Positions 8,487 through 18,183 of a stretch of 64,000 nt of DNA are shown here, piece after piece (position 1 is the stretch's first letter; each line of letters starts with the position of its first letter). The DNA is from Bacteroidales bacterium (GTDB lineage Bacteria; Bacteroidota; Bacteroidia; Bacteroidales; UBA932). The stretch spans positions 62,001-126,000 of the forward strand of contig JAFRXI010000043.1 of assembly GCA_017437755.1 (NCBI GenBank), in the 5' to 3' direction. A program made the translations under genes and the position numbers. The notes under the pieces were generated by a model. It was given only the letters and a program-made list of their open reading frames with translations, had not been told where the DNA came from and ran no database searches.

Positions 8487-10106
8487 ATGGCCAGAAGCTA
8501 CAAGGAAAACGAATTCGACGTAATCATCATCGGAGGCGGCATCACAGGTGCCGGAACGGCCAGGGACTGCGCCCTCCGGGGAATGAAAGTACTTCTGATT
8601 GAGAGGCACGACATAGCCACCGGGGCCACCGGACGCAACCACGGCCTCCTTCACAGCGGCGCCAGGTATGCCGTCACTGACCGGGAATCCGCAACCGAAT
8701 GCATAGAGGAGAACATGATCCTCAGGAAGATCGCCTCGCACTGCGTTGACGAGACCGACGGCTTTTTCATCACACTCCCGGAAGACGACCTTGCCTACCA
8801 GGCGAAATTCGTGGAATCGTGCCGCGCGGCCGGTATCCGGGCCGACATTATCGATCCGGCCGAGGCCATCCGCCTGGAACCCTCGGTGAACCACAGCCTC
8901 ATCGGTGCGGTAAGGGTGCCTGACGGCAGCGTAGACCCCTTCAGGCTATGCGCCTCAAATATGCTCGACGCTAAGTTACATGGCGCAAAAGTACTTGTAT
9001 ATCACGAGGTTACAGAGATAATTAAGGAGCAGGACACAGTACGTGGGGTAAAGGCGGTGAATACCCTAACCGGCGAAAAGCTGGAATTCTACGCCCCCGT
9101 CACCGTAAACGCCTGCGGCATCTGGGGACATGCAATCGCACAGATGGCCGGCGTCAACATCGGGATGTTCCCCGCAAAGGGAGCCCTGCTGATTTTCGCC
9201 CACAGGGTCAACAACATAGTGATCAACCGCTGCCGCAAACCCGCCAACGCCGACATCCTCGTTCCCGGCGACACAGTCTGCGTCATCGGGACCACTTCCA
9301 CCCATATCCCGTTCGACCAGTGCGACGACATGAGGGTTACCCCTGAAGAGGTCGACCTCCTCATGAGCGAAGGTGCTAAGCTCGCCCCGTCACTCGCCTC
9401 CACCAGGATACTGAGGGCCTACGCAGGTGTCCGTCCGCTGGTCTCGGCCGACAACGACCCTTCCGGCAGGAACATCAGCCGCGGAATCGTCTGCCTGGAC
9501 CATGAGAGCCGCGACGGTCTCAAGGGATTCATTACAATCACCGGCGGCAAACTCATGACTTACAGGCTGATGGCCGAACAGGCCACCGACGCCGTCTGCC
9601 GGAAACTGGGGAATCCCTCGGCTTGCACCACCGCCATCACTCCCCTTCCCGGCTCCGAACTGGGCGGTCTCAAGGAACTTACCCGGAAACTGTGGTCGGA
9701 GCCCACGACAGTCCAGAAGGCTGTTGCCGGAAGGGCTGGCTCCAGGGCCGGCAGCATCCCCCTGGCGGAAAGCCACCAGCAAAGCCTCGTGTGCGAGTGT
9801 GAAGAGGTGTCGGTAAGCGAGGTGACCAACGCCGTGGAGCATCTGGACGTACATAACCTGGTGGACCTCAGGCGCCGCACCCGCGTTGGCATGGGCACCT
9901 GCCAGGGCGAGCTCTGCGCATGCAGGGCGGCCGGACTCCTGGCAAAGGCCCACGGCTGCACCTCCAAGGCCAGGGAAGATCTCAAGAGCTTCATGACTGA
10001 ACGGTGGAAAGGGATGCTCCCCATAGCCTGGGGAGACACCCTGCGCGAGAGCGAGTATACCCAATGGGTTTATAATCATGTACTTGGCCTGAACAATAGC
10101 ATCTGA
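8487..10106 (+). CDS. glpA: Anaerobic glycerol-3-phosphate dehydrogenase, subunit A
   Basis: 539 residues. It oxidises sn-glycerol 3-phosphate to dihydroxyacetone phosphate and passes electrons through GlpB/GlpC to the quinone pool. The N-terminal FAD-binding motif is IIIGGGITGAGTARDCALRG, followed by the DAO fold (GATGRNHGLLHSGARYA). The last 100 residues hold a BFD-like [2Fe-2S] domain with C-E-C and GTCQGELCACR cysteines. I chose ATG 8487; a TTG at 8469 would add six residues but has no support. The operon glpABC is tight (1-nt gap, then a 4-nt overlap). No glpK, glpF or regulator is in view. Confidence 0.95.
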   Translation: MARSYKENEFDVIIIGGGITGAGTARDCALRGMKVLLIERHDIATGATGRNHGLLHSGARYAVTDRESATECIEENMILRKIASHCVDETDGFFITLPEDDLAYQAKFVESCRAAGIRADIIDPAEAIRLEPSVNHSLIGAVRVPDGSVDPFRLCASNMLDAKLHGAKVLVYHEVTEIIKEQDTVRGVKAVNTLTGEKLEFYAPVTVNACGIWGHAIAQMAGVNIGMFPAKGALLIFAHRVNNIVINRCRKPANADILVPGDTVCVIGTTSTHIPFDQCDDMRVTPEEVDLLMSEGAKLAPSLASTRILRAYAGVRPLVSADNDPSGRNISRGIVCLDHESRDGLKGFITITGGKLMTYRLMAEQATDAVCRKLGNPSACTTAITPLPGSELGGLKELTRKLWSEPTTVQKAVAGRAGSRAGSIPLAESHQQSLVCECEEVSVSEVTNAVEHLDVHNLVDLRRRTRVGMGTCQGELCACRAAGLLAKAHGCTSKAREDLKSFMTERWKGMLPIAWGDTLRESEYTQWVYNHVLGLNNSI

Positions 10107-10107
10107 G

Positions 10108-11319
10108 ATGAAATTCAATACCATAATAATCGGAGGCGGGCTTTCCGGACTTACCGCTGCAATACAGCTGCAACTGTCCGGAGAAAGCACCGCAGTTATC
10201 AGCGCGGGACAGAGCGCTCTTCATTTTTCATCCGGGACATTCGGTATCCTCAATTCCGGAGCCGTCCTTCCCGAGGGCCATCCTTACTCCAAGATAGGTC
10301 CCAAGCTCCAGGACTACATCGCCCGGATAAAGCCGTTTTTCGCAAAGGCCGGGGTATCGCTTCACGGGAACGATTCCCGCAACATGCTCAGGCTCACCCC
10401 CACCGGGACCTTCCAGGAATGCCGCTACGCCATGGAAGAAGTGGAACTGTTTGATGCAGGAAACCCCGATATCGGCAACAAGGTGCTGATAGTCAACGTA
10501 CAGGGATTCTTCGACTTCAACACGGCCTTCATAGCCCAAGGGCTTGAGAAAGCCGGAGCGACATGCCGGATAGAATCCGTCAGCCTGCCTGAATTCGGCA
10601 GGGTCCGCGAGAGCCCCAGCGAGATGCGGTCCGTCAACCTTGCCAGGATACTGGAGGGCGGCGGCACCCTGGACGAATTCATTGCTTCGGTAAAGGCCCT
10701 GATCAAAGACGAGGACACCGTGATACTTCCTGAGATTTTCGGTCTCAGGGACTCCTCCCCCGCCCTCAAGGTAAAGGAAAGCCTCGGAGTGCGGTGCATC
10801 TTCGTTGGCACAATGCCTCCCTCCGTTCCGGGAATCCGCTGCCAGATGCAGCTCCGCAGGTATTACGAGAGCCTGGGCGGCATCTTCCTCATGGGCGACG
10901 AGGCCGTGGGCGTCAACATAGCCGACTCCACCGTCAAGGCAGTCTCCACAAAGAACCTCGGCGCGCACTGGCTGATGGCCGACAACTTCATCCTGTCCAC
11001 CGGAAGCTTCTTCAGCAAGGGACTGGCATCTTCGCCGGAAGGTGTCACCGAACCGTTGTTCGGGGTGGATACCAGCTACGACAAAAACCGCCCCGAGTGG
11101 TACAGGAGGGATTTTTTTGAGTCGCAGCCCTACATGGAATTCGGAGTTGCAACCGACGGCGGATTCCACGCCATCAAGGACGGCATCCCCCTTACCAACC
11201 TTTACGCAGCCGGATCCATACTGGCTGGACGCGGTCCCCTCACGCTGGGATGCGGAGCCGGTGTGGCAATCCTTACCGCATTTGCGGTAGCCGATTCAAT
11301 TACAGGAGGTAAAGCATGA
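10108..11319 (+). CDS. glpB: Anaerobic glycerol-3-phosphate dehydrogenase, subunit B
   Basis: 403 residues, the normal size for GlpB. An N-terminal dinucleotide-binding motif (NTIIIGGGLSGLTAAIQLQLSG read as overlapping short elements) and a C-terminal GRGPLTLGCGAGVAILTAF segment mark a flavoprotein of the GlpB family. It links the GlpA dehydrogenase to the iron-sulfur anchor GlpC. It starts 1 nt after glpA and its TGA overlaps the glpC ATG in ATGA, so the three subunits are translationally coupled. Confidence 0.93.
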   Translation: MKFNTIIIGGGLSGLTAAIQLQLSGESTAVISAGQSALHFSSGTFGILNSGAVLPEGHPYSKIGPKLQDYIARIKPFFAKAGVSLHGNDSRNMLRLTPTGTFQECRYAMEEVELFDAGNPDIGNKVLIVNVQGFFDFNTAFIAQGLEKAGATCRIESVSLPEFGRVRESPSEMRSVNLARILEGGGTLDEFIASVKALIKDEDTVILPEIFGLRDSSPALKVKESLGVRCIFVGTMPPSVPGIRCQMQLRRYYESLGGIFLMGDEAVGVNIADSTVKAVSTKNLGAHWLMADNFILSTGSFFSKGLASSPEGVTEPLFGVDTSYDKNRPEWYRRDFFESQPYMEFGVATDGGFHAIKDGIPLTNLYAAGSILAGRGPLTLGCGAGVAILTAFAVADSITGGKA

Positions 11320-12563
11320 AACTACAGGAATTTACATCCAGCGCCCACAATTTCGAGGAGTGCATGAAATGTACGGTTTGCGCCGCATATTGCCCCGTGG
11401 TACAGGTCAATCCCCGCTACCCCGGTCCCAAGCAGGCCGGTCCCGACGGTGAAAGGCTCCGCCTCAAGGATCCAATCTTCTTTGACGAGGCTCTGAAATA
11501 CTGCCTCAACTGCAAACGGTGCGAAGTAGCCTGCCCGTCAGGTGTCAACGTGGCCGACATCATCCAGGAAGCCAGGATGAAATACGGCAAGTCCAAGCCC
11601 AGGCTTCGCGACAGGATACTTGCCAGCACCGACGTCATGGGCCCCCTGGCTGTTCCCTTCGCCCCCGTGGTCAACTTCGCCACAGGGCTGGGCGTCACAA
11701 AGGCTGTGCTTCATGCCACTATGGGGATAGACAGGCACCGTACCTTCCCCAAATACTCCTCCAGGACATTCGAGGCATGGTTCCGCCGCAATGCATTAAA
11801 GGAGCAGCGTAAATATGACAACAGGGTGGCGTTTTTCCACGGATGCTACGTCAATTACAACTATCCGGCCCTGGGAAAGGACTTTGTGAAGATAATGAAC
11901 GCCATCGGCTATGGCGTGGAACTGCTGGACAAGGAGCAGTGCTGCGGAGTCGCCATGATTTCCAACGGGATGTACGACGGCGCAGTCAAACACGCCCGTA
12001 ACAATGTTTCGGCCCTTTCCAAGGCCGTGGACAAGGGGCTGAAGATACTTACCACATCCTCTACCTGCACCTTCACCATGAGGGACGAGTACCCTTCCCT
12101 GCTCAAAGTCGACAACTCAGCCGTGCGTGACAGTATCCTCCTCGCCACCAGGTTCATTTACGAGCAGGTGGAAAGCGGGGCGGTCAAACTTGCCTTCAAG
12201 GACGGATACAAGGCCAGGATAGCCTACCACACGCCCTGCCACATGGAAAAACTGGGCTGGGGGGTGTTCTCCAAAGCCATCCTGGCAAGGATTCCCGGCG
12301 TGGAATTCACCGCCCTGGACTCCAACTGCTGCGGTATTTCCGGCACATACGGGTTCAAGAAGGAAAACTACGGGGTCTCCCAAGCTATCGGGAAACCCCT
12401 GTTCGACCATATTGCATCCGTGAATCCTGATTTCGTGGCCTGCGACTGCGAAACCTGCAAATGGCAGATCGAGATGTCCACGGGTTATAAGGTCCTCAAT
12501 CCCATCAGCGTGCTTGCAGAGGCACTGGACCTTGAAAAGACAGCCCGTATCAACGGGTTCTAG
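11316..12563 (+). CDS. glpC: Anaerobic glycerol-3-phosphate dehydrogenase, subunit C (Fe-S, membrane anchor)
   Basis: 415 residues. Two ferredoxin-type clusters are visible near the N-terminus (CMKCTVCAAYCP and CLNCKRCEVACP). Two CCG-domain motifs follow (EQCCGVAMI about residue 210; NCCGISGTYGF about residue 340), with a late CDCETCKWQ. The arrangement is that of GlpC, which conveys electrons from GlpAB to menaquinone. It is the last gene of the operon. The stop lies 5 nt from the end of the convergent lipoprotein gene, and no terminator hairpin is visible between them. Confidence 0.94.
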   Translation: MKLQEFTSSAHNFEECMKCTVCAAYCPVVQVNPRYPGPKQAGPDGERLRLKDPIFFDEALKYCLNCKRCEVACPSGVNVADIIQEARMKYGKSKPRLRDRILASTDVMGPLAVPFAPVVNFATGLGVTKAVLHATMGIDRHRTFPKYSSRTFEAWFRRNALKEQRKYDNRVAFFHGCYVNYNYPALGKDFVKIMNAIGYGVELLDKEQCCGVAMISNGMYDGAVKHARNNVSALSKAVDKGLKILTTSSTCTFTMRDEYPSLLKVDNSAVRDSILLATRFIYEQVESGAVKLAFKDGYKARIAYHTPCHMEKLGWGVFSKAILARIPGVEFTALDSNCCGISGTYGFKKENYGVSQAIGKPLFDHIASVNPDFVACDCETCKWQIEMSTGYKVLNPISVLAEALDLEKTARINGF

Positions 12564-12568
12564 GGAAA

Positions 12569-13513
12569 CTACTTCTTCCTGGCAAGGATCCTCTTGCGCA
12601 GCTCGGAGGAGAGCGATACCGGGCAATCCTTGTCGGAGGCGTCCAGCCACTTCAGGGCAAGGTCAAGCTGTCCCATCATGAAACATCCCAGCGCCAAGTT
12701 GTATTCGGCGCAGGAGCGTTTTTGCATATTCTTGGTATTCAGGAGTTTCATCCACTCCTTCATGGCATCGGTCCACCTGTATTCCGAGGCGGCCACGGCA
12801 CCGTCGATCCAGGCGTCGTTTCCGTTGTCATAGTAAATGATACTGTACGATTCGGTCTTCCAGGTATTGAGGAAGCGGGAACATGACAGAAGTCCGATCT
12901 TCTCTGCCAGGGGCCTCACCGACGACCAGACCTTTTCCTTAGCCTGCGGATAAGTGAGGGTTCCGTCATTGAAGATCTCCGGCTTGATGGCGTTGCTTCC
13001 GGTGAACGAGTACACCTTGTCATCCTTGTCCATGGAATCATAGGCCCAGAGTTTCACCGTGAACGGTAGCGAAGTGACGCAGGTATAGGCCGAATCGGGA
13101 GTGGAATGGACGGCGGTGCTGCGCTTGTTGTCGCCCAGGCCGAGCTCGCCGAATTCCGGCGTCCCGAAAAGGAATACCACGTCGTCACCGGAGTCAACCA
13201 CCAGGTTCACCAGCGAATCGCGGCTTGAATAGTCGTCACCTGATCCGGTTATCTTATAGGTTGAGACTCCCTGTTCACCGCCAAAGTACTCTTTTTCAAG
13301 TCTTTCCGCGAAACCCTGGACGAGGCCCTCGGAAAAGGTGGAATCAGCCGCGCTGCCGTTGCCGAGGCAGACCACGGCTATGCTCTTACCCGCAAGGTCA
13401 AGACCCGACTTTGACGGATAACGCATTTCTATGTTCATGGTAAACGACTGCGGAGAACATGCCCCGGCAAGGAGCATCACCGCAAGTGCGACAGGTACGA
13501 TACTGTGTTTCAT
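12569..13513 (-). CDS. Lipoprotein of unknown function (possibly DUF6340)
   Basis: 314 residues from ATG 13513; upstream in-frame codons would add a non-secretory extension and are not used. A type II signal peptide ends at LLAGAC (lipidated cysteine about residue 19). The middle carries GKSIAVVCLGNGSAADSTFSEGLVQGF, which looks like an alpha/beta element, and the C-terminal third reads like TPR helices (AAASEYRWTDAMKEW, YNLALGCFMMGQLDLALKWL). The layout recalls DUF6340 lipoproteins of Bacteroidales, though I name the family with limited confidence. It is the last gene of the nusB-rimO run, 4 nt after rimO. Confidence 0.8.
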   Translation of the reverse strand: MKHSIVPVALAVMLLAGACSPQSFTMNIEMRYPSKSGLDLAGKSIAVVCLGNGSAADSTFSEGLVQGFAERLEKEYFGGEQGVSTYKITGSGDDYSSRDSLVNLVVDSGDDVVFLFGTPEFGELGLGDNKRSTAVHSTPDSAYTCVTSLPFTVKLWAYDSMDKDDKVYSFTGSNAIKPEIFNDGTLTYPQAKEKVWSSVRPLAEKIGLLSCSRFLNTWKTESYSIIYYDNGNDAWIDGAVAASEYRWTDAMKEWMKLLNTKNMQKRSCAEYNLALGCFMMGQLDLALKWLDASDKDCPVSLSSELRKRILARKK

Positions 13514-13517
13514 GGCT

Positions 13518-14837
13518 TCAAATAATTTCTGCGGTGAGGTCGTACTCGTCGGCCGCCGTGATCCGAACCCGGAGGAATTCCCCAATCAGGGAATAGGGAT
13601 CCACTCCGTCAAAAGCCGCGGAATCGTACTTGACGAGTATCTCGCCGTCAACCTCCGGACTCTCGAATTCACTCCTGCAGACCAGGATGCCGTCGGTGAA
13701 GTCATCGACCAGCACCTTTTCTTCCTTCCCCACACGTGATGAATTGAATGCAAATGAAATGCCACGCTGCTTTTCCATCAGTCGCTTAAGCCGGGACTGC
13801 TTTGTTGCAGGGGCAACCGAATCCCTGAGATTTGCCGCTCCCCAGGTTCCCTCCTCCTCGGAATAGGCGAACGCTCCCAGCCGCTCGAACCGTGCTTCCT
13901 CCACAAAAGAAAGCAGTTCTGAGAATTCCTTACGGCCCTCTCCAGGATGACCGACTATCATGGTGGTACGCAGCACCACCCCGGGAACCCTCTCCCTCAT
14001 ACGGCGGATAAGGGAGCGCGTCCACTCGCCGTCCACCCCCCTGTGCATGGCCGACAGGACACTGTCGGAAATATGCTGGAGCGGGATGTCCATGTAGCGG
14101 CATACCTTGGGATTGGAGGCCATCTGGTCAAGGACGTCTTCCGGGAAATCGGCCGGATAGGAATAGTGTATCCTGATCCACTGGATGCCGTCGATTCCTG
14201 AAAGCCTTTCCAGAAGGGTGGCAAGGCTGCGCCTGCGATACAGGTCAAGGCCGTAGAAAGTGGTGTCCTGGGCAATCAGGATAAGTTCCCTGATTCCTTT
14301 TGACACAAGCTCACGTGCCTCATCCACAAGTACTTCCATCGGGACGGAACGATGAGCGCCACGGATTGACGGGATTGCGCAGTATGAACAGCGGCGGTCG
14401 CATCCCTCTGAAATCTTGAGGAAGGCATAAGGCCTATTCCCACCGGTAAGTACCCTCCTGTGCATTGTGGACGGATCGGGATTGCCGCCCAGGGCCCTCA
14501 CCACCGGGGCAAGGTCCCGGGCCCCGAACCATCCGTCCACTTCGGGGATGAGTTCCGGGAGGGAATCCATGTATCGCTGCGACAGGCATCCCATCACCAG
14601 GACGGAGCCTGCCTCGCCGCGTTTCTTGGATTCCACCGCCTCCAGGACGGCCTGGATGGACTCCTCCTTTGCATCGCCTATGAATCCGCAGGTGTTTATC
14701 AGGAGCACATCGACTTTCCCCTCCTCCCCTTCCGGGACTATCTCGCAAGCGTCCCGTACCTGGTAGAGGAGATGCTCGGTGTCAACGGTATTCTTTGAGC
14801 AGCCGAGCGTGATAACCCTGATCCGTTTCCTACTCAT
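13518..14837 (-). CDS. rimO: Ribosomal protein S12 methylthiotransferase RimO
   Basis: 439 residues from ATG 14837 (a TTG 30 nt upstream is less likely). It is a radical SAM enzyme that adds a methylthio group to an aspartate of ribosomal protein S12. The N-terminal UPF0004 domain starts ITLGCSKNTVDTE with further cysteines in NTCGFI and MGCLSQ. The radical SAM motif is CDRRCSYC (about residue 150), and a C-terminal TRAM domain follows. RimO rather than MiaB is indicated by the GCSKN start and IPSIRGAHRS. The ATG overlaps the DUF5606 stop by 8 nt. Confidence 0.95.
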   Translation of the reverse strand: MSRKRIRVITLGCSKNTVDTEHLLYQVRDACEIVPEGEEGKVDVLLINTCGFIGDAKEESIQAVLEAVESKKRGEAGSVLVMGCLSQRYMDSLPELIPEVDGWFGARDLAPVVRALGGNPDPSTMHRRVLTGGNRPYAFLKISEGCDRRCSYCAIPSIRGAHRSVPMEVLVDEARELVSKGIRELILIAQDTTFYGLDLYRRRSLATLLERLSGIDGIQWIRIHYSYPADFPEDVLDQMASNPKVCRYMDIPLQHISDSVLSAMHRGVDGEWTRSLIRRMRERVPGVVLRTTMIVGHPGEGRKEFSELLSFVEEARFERLGAFAYSEEEGTWGAANLRDSVAPATKQSRLKRLMEKQRGISFAFNSSRVGKEEKVLVDDFTDGILVCRSEFESPEVDGEILVKYDSAAFDGVDPYSLIGEFLRVRITAADEYDLTAEII

Positions 14838-15252
14838 CGGCAGGGGTTTCCTGCTCGGGATCAACAAAGTCGAAGGAGGCGTAGCGGAGAATCTCGTTAT
14901 ACCATTCCACGACTTTCTTCATGTGCGATACATAGAAGCGGGAGCCGTCATACTCGGGAACAGCCTTGTCGAAGAAGGCCTTGAGTTCATCGGCCGGAGC
15001 CTTGGACGAGGGTGCCTCGCCGTCGCCGAGTATCTCCTTCATCTTCAGGAGGACTTCCTTAAGTTTGAGTTCGCCGCCATCGGTATAGATGGATATGTCG
15101 GCAAGGGAGGTAATCCTGCTCCTTACGTCAAAAAGGGTGCGCTTCCCATCGGCGAGGGCCTGGGCGATAACGCCGCCGCGGGCCTGGGCCACATACTCGA
15201 ACAGGCCGTGCCTGCCGGTAACCGCAAGAATTTTAGAGAGATCTGTCTGCAT
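14830..15252 (-). CDS. DUF5606 protein
   Basis: 140 residues, a conserved small Bacteroidota protein. The N-terminal half, TDLSKILAVTGRHGLFEYVAQARGG, resembles a small beta-barrel domain. The C-terminal part contains DGSRFYVSHMKKVVEWYNEIL, typical of the family. There is no signal peptide and no membrane segment, so it is cytoplasmic. It lies 1 nt after coaE and overlaps rimO by 8 nt. Its biochemical role is unknown; the linkage with coaE, yajC and nusB recurs in the phylum (recollection). Confidence 0.85.
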   Translation of the reverse strand: MQTDLSKILAVTGRHGLFEYVAQARGGVIAQALADGKRTLFDVRSRITSLADISIYTDGGELKLKEVLLKMKEILGDGEAPSSKAPADELKAFFDKAVPEYDGSRFYVSHMKKVVEWYNEILRYASFDFVDPEQETPADE

Positions 15253-15253
15253 A

Positions 15254-15844
15254 CTATAATTTATTAATTTTCAATATATTATCAAATACTATCCCAGCCT
15301 CGGACAAAAGGTCATCAATACTTGACCCGTTGCTGATGACGGCATCCACCCTGGGATAATCCGTCCTCTGGGAGGCAATCCGGGAAACCACTTCATCCCT
15401 ATCAAGCGAATCCCTTTGCATGGTCCTTGAAAGCCTTGCCTCCTCGGGGGCCTCAACTGCCACAACCAGGTCGTAGCTTCCGTCAAAAACCTTCTTGAAA
15501 GGGGCTATGGCCGATTCCAAAACCACCACGGGGGCATCCTGAACGGCCTTCCACCTGAGGAAATCCTCCAGTACGGCCGGATGGACCACATCCTCCAGGG
15601 CCCTGAGGGCATCAGGCTTCCCGAATACCAGTAAGGCCAGTTTCTTCCGGTCCAGGCTGCCGTCCGCCGCCCTCAATCCGGTACCGAAGCGTTCCTCCAG
15701 CAGGTCCACGATACCCGGCTCCCGGTCATAAAGGGACTTTGTCCGGGAATCCGAATCGTAGACCGGTATCCCCCGTCCCGCAAGGAAACGGGCCACGGTA
15801 CTCTTTCCGCTTCCGATCCCACCTGTGAGCAATACCGTGGTCAT
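15254..15844 (-). CDS. coaE: Dephospho-CoA kinase
   Basis: 196 residues. It phosphorylates dephospho-CoA at the 3'-hydroxyl, the last step of coenzyme A synthesis. The Walker A motif is GGIGSGKST at residues 8-16, followed by the conserved Y-D-S-D (GIPVYDSDSRTK). Other family segments are VHPAVLEDF and the RxxRD-like lid (RLSRTMQRDSLDRDEV). Length is normal. It starts 12 nt after the YbbR-like gene. Confidence 0.95.
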   Translation of the reverse strand: MTTVLLTGGIGSGKSTVARFLAGRGIPVYDSDSRTKSLYDREPGIVDLLEERFGTGLRAADGSLDRKKLALLVFGKPDALRALEDVVHPAVLEDFLRWKAVQDAPVVVLESAIAPFKKVFDGSYDLVVAVEAPEEARLSRTMQRDSLDRDEVVSRIASQRTDYPRVDAVISNGSSIDDLLSEAGIVFDNILKINKL

Positions 15845-15856
15845 ACTCCCATAAAT

Positions 15857-16825
15857 CTAATCAACCTCAAGGCAGTCAAATACTTCCGGAGTGATAACAT
15901 AATCGATCACCCCCTGGGGAAGACGGCCCGGACGCGGTATGCACCGGCCGGTCACGGACTGCGCGAAATCGTTGTAATCCACAAAGAAATCCACCGATTC
16001 GGAAGGGTCTGAGGTAAGCGGGAAAACGCAGTGGTACACCACTTCCGCACTGGACGGGTAGACTTGCAGGTGCTTTCCGGCGGGAGCCCCGGACACCTTT
16101 ATCTGTACAGTGGACCGGAGTTCGACGAAACGGGTGACCTGCATGGAGTACCGGACTTCCTCCTCCGACAGCCTTATGCCGGAAATCCGGCTCAGCTTAA
16201 GCATCCCGTGGATGTTCCCATGGATGTTGCCTCCGGTAAGCGGCTGGGTATAAACCCTGTCGATATTGTCCAGATGAAGGGGCTCGCCGTAAACGGTAAC
16301 CGAATCCGGATCGATCCTGATGGGAGCGGCCGCCATGTACTGTGGCCTGAAAGTCAAGAGGTTGACTATCTCCACCGGTACCTTTTTATGGTTTTCCACC
16401 GGAAAGCGGAACATCAGGGTATCCGAAATGAAGGCCTCAAGGGCGGTTCCGTCGCCGAAAATCTGCTGGACATAGCTGTTCTTGGCCGGTCCGGCCAGGA
16501 AGAAATTCTCGCCTCCTGCGGAGTGCAGGTCGGCACGGTCTATCTTCACCCTGACCTCGCGGCGCTCGGCGTAGAAGCGGGACCTCAGGAGGTTGAATCC
16601 GCTGGTGCGGCAGCGGGCCACTGCAGTGACGGCATCCGACGAGAACCGCGAATGCCCCTCAATGCTGCTTTCCGCCACCACCGGAACGCTCACCACCCCT
16701 GAATAATCCAGCGAAAGATTGTGTATCAGCCAGATGCTGAAGGCGAGCAAGAGCGACAGCAGGAACACGATGGTGTCCCTGCCGTTGGCCTTTGAAGCCC
16801 CCCGCAGCCTCCGGAACAGTTTCAT
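15857..16825 (-). CDS. YbbR/CdaR-like membrane-anchored protein
   Basis: 322 residues. One N-terminal membrane helix (about 19-37, TIVFLLSLLLAFSIWLIHNL) is followed by an extracytoplasmic region with YbbR-type beta repeats (for example PVEIVNLLTFRPQYMAAAPIRIDPDSV read as a repeat unit near residue 165). In Firmicutes such proteins regulate the diadenylate cyclase CdaA, but that role is not established here and no cyclase gene is nearby. It sits 6 nt after yajC and 12 nt before coaE. Confidence 0.85.
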   Translation of the reverse strand: MKLFRRLRGASKANGRDTIVFLLSLLLAFSIWLIHNLSLDYSGVVSVPVVAESSIEGHSRFSSDAVTAVARCRTSGFNLLRSRFYAERREVRVKIDRADLHSAGGENFFLAGPAKNSYVQQIFGDGTALEAFISDTLMFRFPVENHKKVPVEIVNLLTFRPQYMAAAPIRIDPDSVTVYGEPLHLDNIDRVYTQPLTGGNIHGNIHGMLKLSRISGIRLSEEEVRYSMQVTRFVELRSTVQIKVSGAPAGKHLQVYPSSAEVVYHCVFPLTSDPSESVDFFVDYNDFAQSVTGRCIPRPGRLPQGVIDYVITPEVFDCLEVD

Positions 16826-16831
16826 CGCGTC

Positions 16832-17161
16832 CTACTGCTGCTGGGTTGAGGAATAGTCCTTTACAAGTCCCTGCTTGTCCACCTTGATCTTAACGTCATG
16901 GTCCACGCGGATGATCGCGGTCCTGTCGTCCACTTCCACGATTTCACCGTAGATACCTCCGACGGTAACCACCTTGTCGCCCTTCTTCAGGCCGCTGCGG
17001 AACTCCTGGAGTTCCTTCTGCTGCTTGCGCTGGGGACGTATCATGAAAAGCCACATGACTGCGAAGATCGCAATCAGCATTATCCACATGGACCAGCTGC
17101 CACCGCCGGCGGGAGCACCCTGCTGGGTAGCCTGCTGTAAAATGATAAACAAAGGATTCAT
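16832..17161 (-). CDS. yajC: Sec translocase accessory subunit YajC
   Basis: 109 residues. One N-terminal membrane helix (about 24-42, MWIMLIAIFAVMWLFMIRP) ends in the hallmark RPQRKQQKELQEF. A small SH3-like domain follows (LKKGDKVVTVGGIYGEIVEVDDRTAIIRV). It associates with SecDF to help protein export. The gene lies 26 nt after nusB in the same direction. Confidence 0.95.
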   Translation of the reverse strand: MNPLFIILQQATQQGAPAGGGSWSMWIMLIAIFAVMWLFMIRPQRKQQKELQEFRSGLKKGDKVVTVGGIYGEIVEVDDRTAIIRVDHDVKIKVDKQGLVKDYSSTQQQ

Positions 17162-17187
17162 AATGACTTATAATTTGATTTTTTTGA

Positions 17188-18153
17188 TTAATTCAGGCCT
17201 CGTCCGGTCTTGACCACCCTGCCCTCGGCCACAAGTTCCTGGATGAGGGTATCCAGAAGTCCGTTCACGAACGACCGGCTCTTGGGAGTGCTGTAATACT
17301 TGGAAATCTCCACGTATTCATTGATGGTGACCTTGACCGGTATCTCAGGGAACGACTCCGCCTCGGCCAGTCCCATGGCGATGAGGACGGTATCGGTGAC
17401 GAATATCCTGTCGGAATCCCAGCGGCTTACCGCGCCGGCAATCATGGAGGAATACCTTTCCATCCCGTTGTAGGCATTTGTAAGCAACCTGGTCACGAAG
17501 CGGCGGTCACTGTCGGCATCCACCCCGCGGGCAGTGAGAATATCGCTCTGGTACAGTGGAGGAAGGGTCCACCTGCCTTCCCTCGCCACTGCCCCGAAGG
17601 ATTTGATGCAGGTACCCAGTACATACGCCAGGTCATCGGTCCAGAATATGGACATGTCCTCGAGGACCTTCTGCAACTGCTCGTTGTCCTCGAATTCCTC
17701 CTCGTACATGCGGGTGAACAGGCGGGCGTCGCTCCTGAGGGATGTGTCCGGGTCGGCCATGTATTCCGCAAAGTAGGCGCTGGAACGCACGCTGTCATAT
17801 ACCTGACGTACGAGAGCGTCGTTCTGGTCCCATGTAAGTTTCTTGCGTTCAAGGAGTTTCACGAAATCGGGATCATCAAGCAACACCCCCGCCATCCTGT
17901 TCCTGACGAACTTCATGTTTGGCGACAGGTCCTCCTCGGTGGGATTGAATTTTCCCCTTGCGGCCTCGATCCTCCTGGAAGCCTCGTCCACCAGGGCTCC
18001 GATAAATGACATCATGAGAAGATACAGGTCCCTGGTGGCCTCGCAGGAAGCATCCAGGATGGCCTGGGCATCTTTCAGGGACATGTTTCCGTCTTCCGCG
18101 GAGGAATACAGGACCTTGAAAGCCTTTATCCTCAGAATTCGCCGGTTGAGCAT
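17188..18153 (-). CDS. nusB: Transcription antitermination factor NusB (long form)
   Basis: 321 residues, about twice the size of E. coli NusB but typical for this phylum, which carries an extra N-terminal part. The start MLNRRILRIKAFKVLYS and the C-terminal NusB fold (VLIAMGLAEAESFPEIPVKVTINEYVEISKYYSTPKSRSFVNGLLDTL seen as consecutive short motifs) identify it. It acts with NusE/S10 at boxA to prevent premature termination in rRNA operons. It heads the operon nusB-yajC-ybbR-coaE-DUF5606-rimO-lipoprotein. A TATATTTG element lies 30 nt upstream. Confidence 0.94.
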   Translation of the reverse strand: MLNRRILRIKAFKVLYSSAEDGNMSLKDAQAILDASCEATRDLYLLMMSFIGALVDEASRRIEAARGKFNPTEEDLSPNMKFVRNRMAGVLLDDPDFVKLLERKKLTWDQNDALVRQVYDSVRSSAYFAEYMADPDTSLRSDARLFTRMYEEEFEDNEQLQKVLEDMSIFWTDDLAYVLGTCIKSFGAVAREGRWTLPPLYQSDILTARGVDADSDRRFVTRLLTNAYNGMERYSSMIAGAVSRWDSDRIFVTDTVLIAMGLAEAESFPEIPVKVTINEYVEISKYYSTPKSRSFVNGLLDTLIQELVAEGRVVKTGRGLN

Positions 18154-18183
18154 ATTTTAAAACAGCTTCTAAAAAAATTTATG